Assembly: GCA_032718475.1 (NCBI GenBank)
Contig: JAUCBJ010005047.1
Coordinates: forward strand, 18,479 to 82,478
Reading direction: 5' to 3'
DNA: 64,000 nucleotides
From: Nemertoderma westbladi
Lineage: Eukaryota > Xenacoelomorpha > Nemertodermatida > Nemertodermatidae
A model generated the notes under the pieces. The model was not told the DNA's origin. It worked only from the letters and a program-made list of their open reading frames with translations, and ran no database searches. The position numbers and the translations under genes are program-made. Below are positions 54,216 to 64,000 of this stretch, piece after piece (within the stretch, counting starts at the first letter, position 1; every line of letters starts with the position of its first letter).

Positions 54216-54440
54216 AAAATTGGGTTTGCTTTACCATAAATATTTATAACTAGTTTCATTGTGATCAGCGACCTCGAAAACAAACCCGTATACCTTCAGA
54301 ATTATAAAAACAAACTCAAAATTTTTTAGATTGACATATTTTTTTTACTTGTACTTTTCGACATCGGGGACCAAAAAAGCACCAAATATGATGGTTTCAT
54401 TGACAGAAAATAGTTTTATCGTGATCAACGACAGGCACCA
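54216..54440 (+). repeat. Dispersed repeat family, 3' part of the split copy
   Basis: Resumes with 'aaaattgggttt', then 'cattgtgatcagcgacctcg', 'ttcagaattat', 'ttacttgtacttttcg' and 'gaccaaaaaagcacc'. It corresponds to 1250-1470. Confidence 0.78.
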
Positions 54441-54787
54441 GGAACTTGCTATGGGAACCAGGGGGTGAGTGGGGAACTGGACGCAAATCCCATCTCGGTG
54501 AATGATTAATATCTCGTCTCAATGTTAAATAATTAATCAAGGGGAATGAGCAGGTTCCAATGGCACGTTATCCAAGCCAAAACAGTAAATTCAAGGCAAT
54601 AGAATAGCAAAAGGTTACAGTAATATTTATGGGAGTACTTAGCTGTTATTTGTCGTTATTTGCGTCGATTTTCCCCTGGAGACGGATTGATTTATATTGC
54701 AACGAATCTACCAAACTTTCAATTTGAACTCTCAATATATACCACAGATTTTTATTCGCTTATTGGATATAAATGTTTAATCCACAG
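54441..54787 (+). other. Intronic/upstream DNA of the RabGAP gene
   Basis: Contains 'aaatcccatctcgg' (54473; see 39479) and a partial copy of the GCAGGTT dispersed repeat (54543-54600), then a pyrimidine-poor but plausible acceptor ('tttaatccacag') ending at 54787. Confidence 0.5.
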
Positions 54788-54946
54788 CGCGACAAGGTGC
54801 AGCTGCTGCTAAACGTGCCAAGTTTTGCTACGACGATTTGACTCCTTGTGTGGACGGTTTAGCTACAATCTGGGACCAACAGCTGAAAAACAGTCTGATT
54901 AATTATTCACTCGATTACAAATTTCTAATTGGTCTCGTTAAAACAG
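54788..54946 (+). CDS. TBC1D1/TBC1D4-like RabGAP, internal exon
   Basis: TBC1D1/TBC1D4 (AS160) are Akt/AMPK-regulated GTPase-activating proteins for Rab8/10/14 that control vesicle traffic such as glucose-transporter translocation. This 159-bp exon (acceptor AG at 54786-54787, donor GT at 54947) reads 'AAAAKRAKFCYDDLTPCVDG', 'LATIWDQQLKNS', 'LINYSLDYKFLIGLVKT'. It aligns with the short linker that precedes the TBC domain in TBC1D4 (pattern DY..I.PC...V...WE..L). It ends in phase 1, matching the next exon. Only the linker is covered here. Upstream PTB-domain exons are not in the window. Confidence 0.7.
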
Positions 54947-55185
54947 GTAAATCTTTTAATCACAACTATCGTGAAATAATTTTATCTTAGCGAGTAATGA
55001 GATAATTGTTTTACAATAACAGTATCAGATACATATAATCCTACAGATACAGTAAAATGTACCGGCGCTATGTACGAAGGTCAACCGCACCACATATTTT
55101 GAAGGCAACTTTTGTCAAATTCATTCAAAGAAGTAGAATACTGGAAATTATTAAACAATAAAGCAAACATTTCGTTTGAGTTTAG
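54947..55185 (+). other. Intron of the RabGAP gene (239 bp, phase 1)
   Basis: Donor 'ACAG|GTAAAT' and acceptor 'tttgagtttag|GG'. Joining restores a Gly codon (G+GG) at the start of the invariant G-V-P block. AT-rich, with no other feature. Confidence 0.72.
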
Positions 55186-55331
55186 GGGTTCCAAAGAATA
55201 AACGTGGAGAGATCTGGCTGGTATTAAAGGATGAATATATGAAGAAGCACCCGGTAGCGGCTTGTATTGTACGATCTACGTTTTCCGAATGTTCATATCA
55301 AGAACTTTTATCGAAGAAAACAAACCAACAG
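55186..55331 (+). CDS. TBC1D1/TBC1D4-like RabGAP, start of the TBC domain
   Basis: Encodes 'VPKNKRGEIWLVLKDEYMKK' and 'CSYQELLSKKTNQQ'. This matches the N-terminal block of the TBC domain in TBC1D4/TBC1D1 ('GVP-x-x-x-RGEIW', then '-YKELLKQLTSQQ'). The exon ends 'CAG|GTCGGT' in phase 0, exactly where TBC1D4 would continue with the 'HAILIDLGRTFP' block. That exon, and the catalytic Arg and Gln fingers of the GAP, are not found in the remaining window, which is all repeat. Reading through the donor gives a stop at 55380. The gene is therefore partial, probably because the next exon lies beyond 64000. Confidence 0.75.
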
Positions 55332-55429
55332 GTCGGTTTCTCTGTGTTTCACACTTTTATACAATCTATAGCTTGCGCGTAGTGTTATTTATTTGGCCAC
55401 TTACCAACGAATTATCATGTTGGTGAGCG

Positions 55430-55650
55430 CTAAAAATGCACAACGAGAAACAATGAGCAACAATCTAGCAAAAATGAGCAACAACGAGCAAAAATGAGCA
55501 ATAACAAGCAACAATAAGCAACAACGTGCAACAATGAGCAGTAATAAAGTACAACAAAGAACAACAACGAGCAACAATGAGCAACAACGAGCAATAATAA
55601 AGTATAACAACGAGTAAAAATGAGCAACAACGAACAACAACGAGCGTCCT
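55430..55650. repeat. Decamer-type low-complexity repeat (gagcaacaat)n
   Basis: About 20 imperfect iterations of 'gagcaacaa(c/t)' and 'aaaatgagca' variants in the presumed next intron of the RabGAP gene. Cys/Leu-rich antisense frames are artefacts. Confidence 0.88.
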
Positions 55651-55659
55651 TGTTTACTA

Positions 55660-58600
55660 ACACCCCCCCCCCCCCCTCCCATCTAACCTGTTTACTAACT
55701 ATCCCCCCATCTAACCGGTATACTAACTATCCCCCATCTAACCTGTTTACTAACTATCCCCCCCATCTCACCTGTTTACTAACTACCCCCCCCCCCCCTC
55801 CCATCTAACCTGTTTACTAACTATCCCCCCCATCTAACCTCTTTACTAACTACCCCCCCCCCCCATCTAACCTCTTTACTAACTATCCCCCCCCCATCTA
55901 ACCTGTTACTAACTACCCCCCCCCCCATCTAACCTGTTTACTAACTATCTCCTCCCATCTAACCTGTTTACTAACTATCCCTCCATCTAACCGGTTTACT
56001 AACTATCCCCCATCTAACCTGTTTACTAACTATCCCCCCCATCTAACCTGTTTACTAACTATCCCCCCCCTCCCATCTAACCTGTTTACTAACTATCCCC
56101 CATCTAACCTGTTTACTAACTATCCCCCCCCCCATCTAACCTGTTTACTAACTATCCCCCCCCCATCTAACCTGTTTACTAACTATCCCCCCCCATCTAA
56201 CCTGTTTACTAACTATCTCCCCCATCTAACCTGTTTACTAACTATCTCCCATCTAACCTGTTTACTAACTATCCCTCATCTAACCTGTTTACTAACTATC
56301 CCCCCATCTAACCTGTTTACTAACTACCCCCCCCCCCATCTAACCTCTTTACTAACTATCCCCCACCCCATCTAACCTGTTTACTAACTATCCCCCCCCA
56401 TCTAACCTGTTTACTAACTATCTCCTCCCATCTAACCTGTTTACTAACTATCTCCCCATCTAACCTGTTTACTAACTATCCCCCCCCCATCTAACCTGTT
56501 TACTAACTATCCCCCCCCATCTAACCTGTTTACTAACTATCCCCCACCCCATCTAACCTGTTTACTAACTATCCCCCCCCATCTAACCTGTTTACTAACT
56601 ATCTCCTCCCATCTAACCTGTTTACTAACTATCTCCCATCTAACCTGTTTACTAACTATCCCTCATCTAACCTGTTTACTAACTATCCCCCCATCTAACC
56701 TGTTTACTAACTATCCCCCCCATCTAACCTGTTTACTAACTATCCCCCCCATCTAACCTGTTTACTAACTATCCCCCCCATCTAACCTGTTTACTAACTA
56801 TCTCCCCCCATCTAACCTGTTTACTAACTACCCCCCCCCCCCCCATCTAACCTGTTTACTAACCTCCCCCCCTCATCTAACCTGTTTACTAACTATCCCC
56901 CCCTCATCTAACCGGTTTACTAACTATCCCCCATCTATCCTGTTTACTAACTATCCCCCCCCATCTAACCTGTTTACTAACTATCTCCCCCCATCTAACC
57001 TGTTTACTAACTATCCCCCCCTCATCTAACCTGTTTACTAACTATCCCTCATCTATCCTGTTTACTAACTATCTCCCCCCATCTAACCTGTTTACTAACT
57101 ATCCCCCATCTAACCTGTTTACTAACTATCTCCCCCATCTAACCTGTTTACTAACTATCTCCCCCATCTAACCTGTTTACTAACTATCCCTCCATCTAAC
57201 CTGTTTACTAACTATCCCCCCATCTAACCTGTTTACTAACTATCCCCCCCCCATCTAACCTGTTTACTAACTATCCCCCCCCATCTAACCTGTTTACTAA
57301 CTATCCCCCCCCATCTAACCTGTTTACTAACTATCTCCCCCATCTAACCTGTTTACTAACTATCCCCCCCATCTAACCTGTTTACTAACTATCCCCCATC
57401 TAACCTGTTTACTAACTATCCCCCCCATCTAACCTGTTTACTAACTATCCCCCCCCATCTAACCTGTTTACTAACTATCTCCCCCATCTAACCTGTTTAC
57501 TAACTATCCCCCCCATCTAACCTGTTTACTAACTATCCCCCATCTAACCTGTTTACTAACTATCTCCCCCATCTAACCTGTTTACTAACTATCCCCCCCA
57601 TCTAACCTGTTTACTAACTATCCCCCATCTAACCTGTTTACTAACTATCCCCCCCATCTAACCTGTTTACTAACTATCCCCCCCCCATCTAACCTGTTTA
57701 CTAACTATCTCCCCCATCTAACCTGTTTACTAACTATCCCCCCCATCTAACCTGTTTACTAACTATCCCCCCATCTAACCTGTTTACTAACTATCCCCCC
57801 CATCTAACCTGTTTACTAACTATCTCCCCCATCTAACCTGTTTACTAACTATCCCCCCCATCTAACCTGTTTACTAACTATCCCCCCCATCTAACCTGTT
57901 TACTAACTATCCCCCATCTAACCTGTTTACTAACTATCCCCCCCATCTAACCTGTTTACTAACTATCCCCCCCATCTAACCTGTTTACTAACTATCTCCC
58001 CCCCATCTAACCTGTTTACTAACTATCTCCCCCATCTAACCTGTTTACTAACTATCCCCCCCATCTAACCTGTTTACTAACTATCCTCCCCATCTAACCT
58101 GTTTACTAACTATCCCCCCATCTAACCTGTTTACTAACTATCTCCCCCCCATCTAACCTGTTTACTAACTATCTCCCCCATCTAACCTGTTTACTAACTA
58201 TCCCCCCCATCTAACCTGTTTACTAACTATCCTCCCCATCTAACCTGTTTACTAACTATCCCCCATCTAACCTGTTTACTAACTATCTCCCCCATCTAAC
58301 CTGTTTACTAACTATCCCCCCCATCTAACCTGTTTACTAACTATCCCCCCATCTAACCTGTTTACTAACTATCCCCCCCATCTAACCTGTTTACTAACTA
58401 TCCCCCCCCCCATCTAACCTGTTTACTAACTATCTCCCCCATCTAACCTGTTTACTAACTATCCCCCCCATCTAACCTGTTTACTAACTATCCCCCATCT
58501 AACCTGTTTACTAACTATCCCCCCCCATCTAACCTGTTTACTAACTATCTCCCCCATCTAACCTGTTTACTAACTATCCCCCCCATCTAACCTGTTTACT

Positions 58601-61600
58601 AACTATCCCCCCCATCTAACCTGTTTACTAACTATCTCCCCATCTAACCTGTTTACTAACTATCCCCCCCATCTAACCTGTTTACTAACTATCCCCCCCA
58701 TCTAACCTGTTTACTAACTATCCCCCCCATCTAACCTGTTTACTAACTATCCCCCCCATCTAACCTGTTTACTAACTATCTCCCCCCCATCTAACCTGTT
58801 TACTAACTATCCCCCCCATCTAACCTGTTTACTAACTATCCCCCATCTAACCTGTTTACTAACTATCTCCCCATCTAACCTGTTTACTAACTATCTCCCC
58901 CCCATCTAACCTGTTTACTAACTATCCCCCCCATCTAACCTGTTTACTAACTATCCCCCCCATCTAACCTGTTTACTAACTATCCCCCCCATCTAACCTG
59001 TTTACTAACTATCCCCCCATCTAACCTGTTTACTAACTATCCCCCCCCATCTAACCTGTTTACTAACTATCCCCCCCATCTAACCTGTTTACTAACTATC
59101 CCCCCCATCTAACCTGTTTACTAACTATCCCCCCATCTAACCTGTTTACTAACTATCCCCCCCATCTAACCTGTTTACTAACTATCCCCCCATCTAACCT
59201 GTTTACTAACTATCTCCCCCATCTAACCTGTTTACTAACTATCCCCCCCATCTAACCTGTTTACTAACTATCCCCCCATCTAACCTGTTTACTAACTATC
59301 CCCCATCTAACCTGTTTACTAACTATCTCCCCCATCTAACCTGTTTACTAACTATCCCCCCCATCTAACCTGTTTACTAACTATCCCCCCATCTAACCTG
59401 TTTACTAACTATCCCCCCCATCTAACCTGTTTACTAACTATCCCCCCCATCTAACCTGTTTACTAACTATCTCCCCCATCTAACCTGTTTACTAACTATC
59501 CCCCCCATCTAACCTGTTTACTAACTATCCCCCATCTAACCTGTTTACTAACTATCCCCCCCATCTAACCTGTTTACTAACTATCCCCCCCATCTAACCT
59601 GTTTACTAACTATCCCCCCCATCTAACCTGTTTACTAACTATCCCCCCCATCTAACCTGTTTACTAACTATCTCCCCCCATCTAACCTGTTTACTAACTA
59701 TCCCCCCCATCTAACCTGTTTACTAACTATCCCCCCCATCTAACCTGTTTACTAACTATCCCCCCCATCTAACCTGTTTACTAACTATCCCCCCCATCTA
59801 ACCTGTTTACTAACTATCCCCCCCATCTAACCTGTTTACTAACTATCTCCCCCATCTAACCTGTTTACTAACTATCTCCCCATCTAACCTGTTTACTAAC
59901 TATCCCCCCCATCTAACCTGTTTACTAACTATCCCCCCCATCTAACCTGTTTACTAACTATCCCCCCCATCTAACCTGTTTACTAACTATCCCCCCCATC
60001 TAACCTGTTTACTAACTATCCCCCCCATCTAACCTGTTTACTAACTATCCCCCCATCTAACCTGTTTACTAACTATCCCCCCCATCTAACCTGTTTACTA
60101 ACTATCCCCCCCATCTAACCTGTTTACTAACTATCCCCCCCATCTAACCTGTTTACTAACTATCCCCCCCATCTAACCTGTTTACTAACTATCCCCCCCA
60201 TCTAACCTGTTTACTAACTATCCCCCCCATCTAACCTGTTTACTAACTATCCCCCCCATCTAACCTGTTTACTAACTATCCCCCCCATCTAACCTGTTTA
60301 CTAACTATCCCCCCCCATCTAACCTGTTTACTAACTATCCCCCCCATCTAACCTGTTTACTAACTATCCCCCCCCATCTAACCTGTTTACTAACTATCTC
60401 CCCCCATCTAACCTGTTTACTAACTATCCCCCCCATCTAACCTGTTTACTAACTATCCCCCCATCTAACCTGTTTACTAACTATCCCCCCCATCTAACCT
60501 GTTTACTAACTATCCCCCCATCTAACCTGTTTACTAACTATCCCCCCCATCTAACCTGTTTACTAACTATCTCCCCCCATCTAACCTGTTTACTAACTAT
60601 CCCCCCCATCTAACCTGTTTACTAACTATCCCCCCCATCTAACCTGTTTACTAACTATCCCCCCCCATCTAACCTGTTTACTAACTATCCCCCCCATCTA
60701 ACCTGTTTACTAACTATCCCCCCCATCTAACCTGTTTACTAACTATCTCCCCCATCTAACCTGTTTACTAACTATCCCCCCCATCTAACCTGTTTACTAA
60801 CTATCCCCCCATCTAACCTGTTTACTAACTATCCCCCCCATCTAACCTGTTTACTAACTATCCCCCCCCCCATCTAACCTGTTTACTAACTATCTCCCCC
60901 ATCTAACCTGTTTACTAACTATCCCCCCCATCTAACCTGTTTACTAACTATCCCCCCCATCTAACCTGTTTACTAACTATCTCCCCCCCATCTAACCTGT
61001 TTACTAACTATCCCCCCCATCTAACCTGTTTACTAACTATCCCCCCATCTAACCTGTTTACTAACTATCCCCCCCATCTAACCTGTTTACTAACTATCCC
61101 CCCCCATCTAACCTGTTTACTAACTATCCCCCCCATCTAACCTGTTTACTAACTATCCCCCCCATCTAACCTGTTTACTAACTATCCCCCCCATCTAACC
61201 TGTTTACTAACTATCCCCCCCATCTAACCTGTTTACTAACTATCCCCCCCATCTAACCTGTTTACTAACTATCCCCCCCATCTAACCTGTTTACTAACTA
61301 TCCCCCCATCTAACCTGTTTACTAACTATCCCCCCCATCTAACCTGTTTACTAACTATCCCCCCCATCTAACCTGTTTACTAACTATCCCCCCCATCTAA
61401 CCTGTTTACTAACTATCCCCCCCCATCTAACCTGTTTACTAACTATCTCCCCCATCTAACCTGTTTACTAACTATCCCCCCCATCTAACCTGTTTACTAA
61501 CTATCCCCCCCATCTAACCTGTTTACTAACTATCCCCCCCATCTAACCTGTTTACTAACTATCCCCCCCCATCTAACCTGTTTACTAACTATCTCCCCCC

Positions 61601-64000
61601 ATCTAACCTGTTTACTAACTATCCCCCCCATCTAACCTGTTTACTAACTATCCCCCCCATCTAACCTGTTTACTAACTATCCCCCCATCTAACCTGTTTA
61701 CTAACTATCTCCCCCATCTAACCTGTTTACTAACTATCCCCCCCATCTAACCTGTTTACTAACTATCCCCCCCATCTAACCTGTTTACTAACTATCCCCC
61801 CCATCTAACCTGTTTACTAACTATCCCCCCCCATCTAACCTGTTTACTAACTATCCCCCCCATCTAACCTGTTTACTAACTATCCCCCCCATCTAACCTG
61901 TTTACTAACTATCCCCCCATCTAACCTGTTTACTAACTATCCCCCCCCATCTAACCTGTTTACTAACTATCCCCCCCATCTAACCTGTTTACTAACTATC
62001 CCCCCCCATCTAACCTGTTTACTAACTATCCCCCCCATCTAACCTGTTTACTAACTATCCCCCCCATCTAACCTGTTTACTAACTATCCCCCCCCATCTA
62101 ACCTGTTTACTAACTATCCCCCCCATCTAACCTGTTTACTAACTATCCCCCCCATCTAACCTGTTTACTAACTATCCCCCCCATCTAACCTGTTTACTAA
62201 CTATCCCCCCCCATCTAACCTGTTTACTAACTATCCCCCCCCATCTAACCTGTTTACTAACTATCCCCCCCATCTAACCTGTTTACTAACTATCTCCCCC
62301 ATCTAACCTGTTTACTAACTATCTCCCCCCATCTAACCTGTTTACTAACTATCCCCCCCATCTAACCTGTTTACTAACTATCCCCCCCATCTAACCTGTT
62401 TACTAACTATCCCCCCCATCTAACCTGTTTACTAACTATCCCCCCATCTAACCTGTTTACTAACTATCTCCCCCCCATCTAACCTGTTTACTAACTATCC
62501 CCCCCATCTAACCTGTTTACTAACTATCCCCCCCCATCTAACCTGTTTACTAACTATCCCCCCCATCTAACCTGTTTACTAACTATCCCCCCCATCTAAC
62601 CTGTTTACTAACTATCCCCCCCATCTAACCTGTTTACTAACTATCTCCCCCATCTAACCTGTTTACTAACTATCCCCCCCATCTAACCTGTTTACTAACT
62701 ATCCCCCCCATCTAACCTGTTTACTAACTATCCCCCCATCTAACCTGTTTACTAACTATCCCTCCCATCTAACCTGTTTACTAACTATCCCCCCCATCTA
62801 ACCTGTTTACTAACTATCCCCCCATCTAACCTGTTTACTAACTATCCCCCCCATCTAACCTGTTTACTAACTATCCCCCCCATCTAACCTGTTTACTAAC
62901 TATCTCCCCCATCTAACCTGTTTACTAACTATCCCCCCCCATCTAACCTGTTTACTAACTATCCCCCCCATCTAACCTGTTTACTAACTATCCCCCCCAT
63001 CTAACCTGTTTACTAACTATCCCCCCCATCTAACCTGTTTACTAACTATCCCCCCCCATCTAACCTGTTTACTAACTATCCCCCCCATCTAACCTGTTTA
63101 CTAACTATCTCCCCCCCATCTAACCTGTTTACTAACTATCCCCCCCATCTAACCTGTTTACTAACTATCCCCCCCATCTAACCTGTTTACTAACTATCTC
63201 CCCCCCCATCTAACCTGTTTACTAACTATCCCCCCCATCTAACCTGTTTACTAACTATCCCCCCCATCTAACCTGTTTACTAACTATCCCCCCCATCTAA
63301 CCTGTTTACTAACTATCCCCCCCATCTAACCTGTTTACTAACTATCCCCCCCCCATCTAACCTGTTTACTAACTATCCCCCCCATCTAACCTGTTTACTA
63401 ACTATCCCCCCCCATCTAACCTGTTTACTAACTATCCCCCCCCATCTAACCTGTTTACTAACTATCCCCCCCATCTAACCTGTTTACTAACTATCCCCCC
63501 ATCTAACCTGTTTACTAACTATCCCCCCCATCTAACCTGTTTACTAACTATCCCCCCCATCTAACCTGTTTACTAACTATCCCCCCCATCTAACCTGTTT
63601 ACTAACTATCCCCCCCATCTAACCTGTTTACTAACTATCCCCCCCATCTAACCTGTTTACTAACTATCCCCCCCCCATCTAACCTGTTTACTAACTATCC
63701 CCCCCATCTAACCTGTTTACTAACTATCCCCCCCATCTAACCTGTTTACTAACTATCCCCCCCCCATCTAACCTGTTTACTAACTATCCCCCCCCATCTA
63801 ACCTGTTTACTAACTATCTCCCCCCATCTAACCTGTTTACTAACTATCCCCCCCATCTAACCTGTTTACTAACTATCCCCCCCATCTAACCTGTTTACTA
63901 ACTATCCCCCCCATCTAACCTGTTTACTAACTATCCCCCCCCCATCTAACCTGTTTACTAACTATCCCCCCCCATCTAACCTGTTTACTAACTATCCCCC
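55660..64000. repeat. C-tract minisatellite, ~285 units, runs off the window
   Basis: The invariant 22-bp core (atctaacctgtttactaact + at) is separated by C runs of about 4-14, often with one T ('tctccccc'), giving units of about 27-36 bp. The first about 1.5 kb is more heterogeneous (accggt, cctctt and cccacccc variants), whereas the distal part is highly uniform. This gradient suggests the edge is older. No gene is present from 55382 to the end. Confidence 0.98.

Noticed and set aside
55660-64000. CRISPR-like array (regular 22-bp repeats with variable spacers)
   Set aside because: The 'spacers' are only C runs of variable length, there are no cas genes, and the context is a eukaryotic gene intron. 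It is a minisatellite.

Overview
The window is nuclear DNA of an invertebrate metazoan; I cannot name the species. The case for an animal genome rests on a complete TOR kinase gene with a canonical spliceosomal intron, two exons of a TBC1D1/TBC1D4-type RabGAP with matching splice phases, several non-LTR retrotransposon (LINE) families, an LTR retrotransposon, a tRNA-derived SINE, Tc1/mariner-like and other inverted-repeat elements, and very large minisatellite arrays. Unique DNA is AT-rich and is punctuated by long G or C homopolymers. Nothing looks prokaryotic: there are no operons, CRISPR arrays or Shine-Dalgarno-driven genes.

Layout. 1-2.7 kb: poly-C tract and a long inverted repeat (arms about 560 bp). 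2.7-21.6 kb: four back-to-back satellite arrays (39 bp, 60/64 bp, 91 bp and 64 bp units). A decayed reverse transcriptase lies between the second and third, and a 5'-truncated LINE sits inside the 91-bp array. 21.9-22.4 kb: a 27-bp repeat with poly-G. 23.3-31.4 kb (minus strand): the mTOR/TOR gene in only two coding exons, with a predicted protein of 2552 residues. 31.5-54.4 kb: a transposon graveyard with LINE relics, foldback elements, two probable DNA transposons, a MITE, and a three-level nest in which a LINE is interrupted by an LTR retrotransposon that is itself interrupted by another LINE. It also holds a GC-rich unrecognised reading frame next to a 41-bp minisatellite, and a LINE plus SINE inserted in an older dispersed repeat. 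54.8-55.3 kb (plus strand): two exons of a TBC1D1/TBC1D4-like gene. 55.4-64 kb: a decamer repeat, then a C-tract minisatellite that runs off the window and probably fills the next intron of the RabGAP gene.

Only two host genes are supported, TOR kinase and the RabGAP fragment. They are divergently oriented and separated by about 23 kb of mobile DNA. Both belong to insulin/nutrient signalling in animals, but nothing in the sequence suggests that their adjacency is functional. Most long open frames in the window are products of repeat periodicity, not genes.
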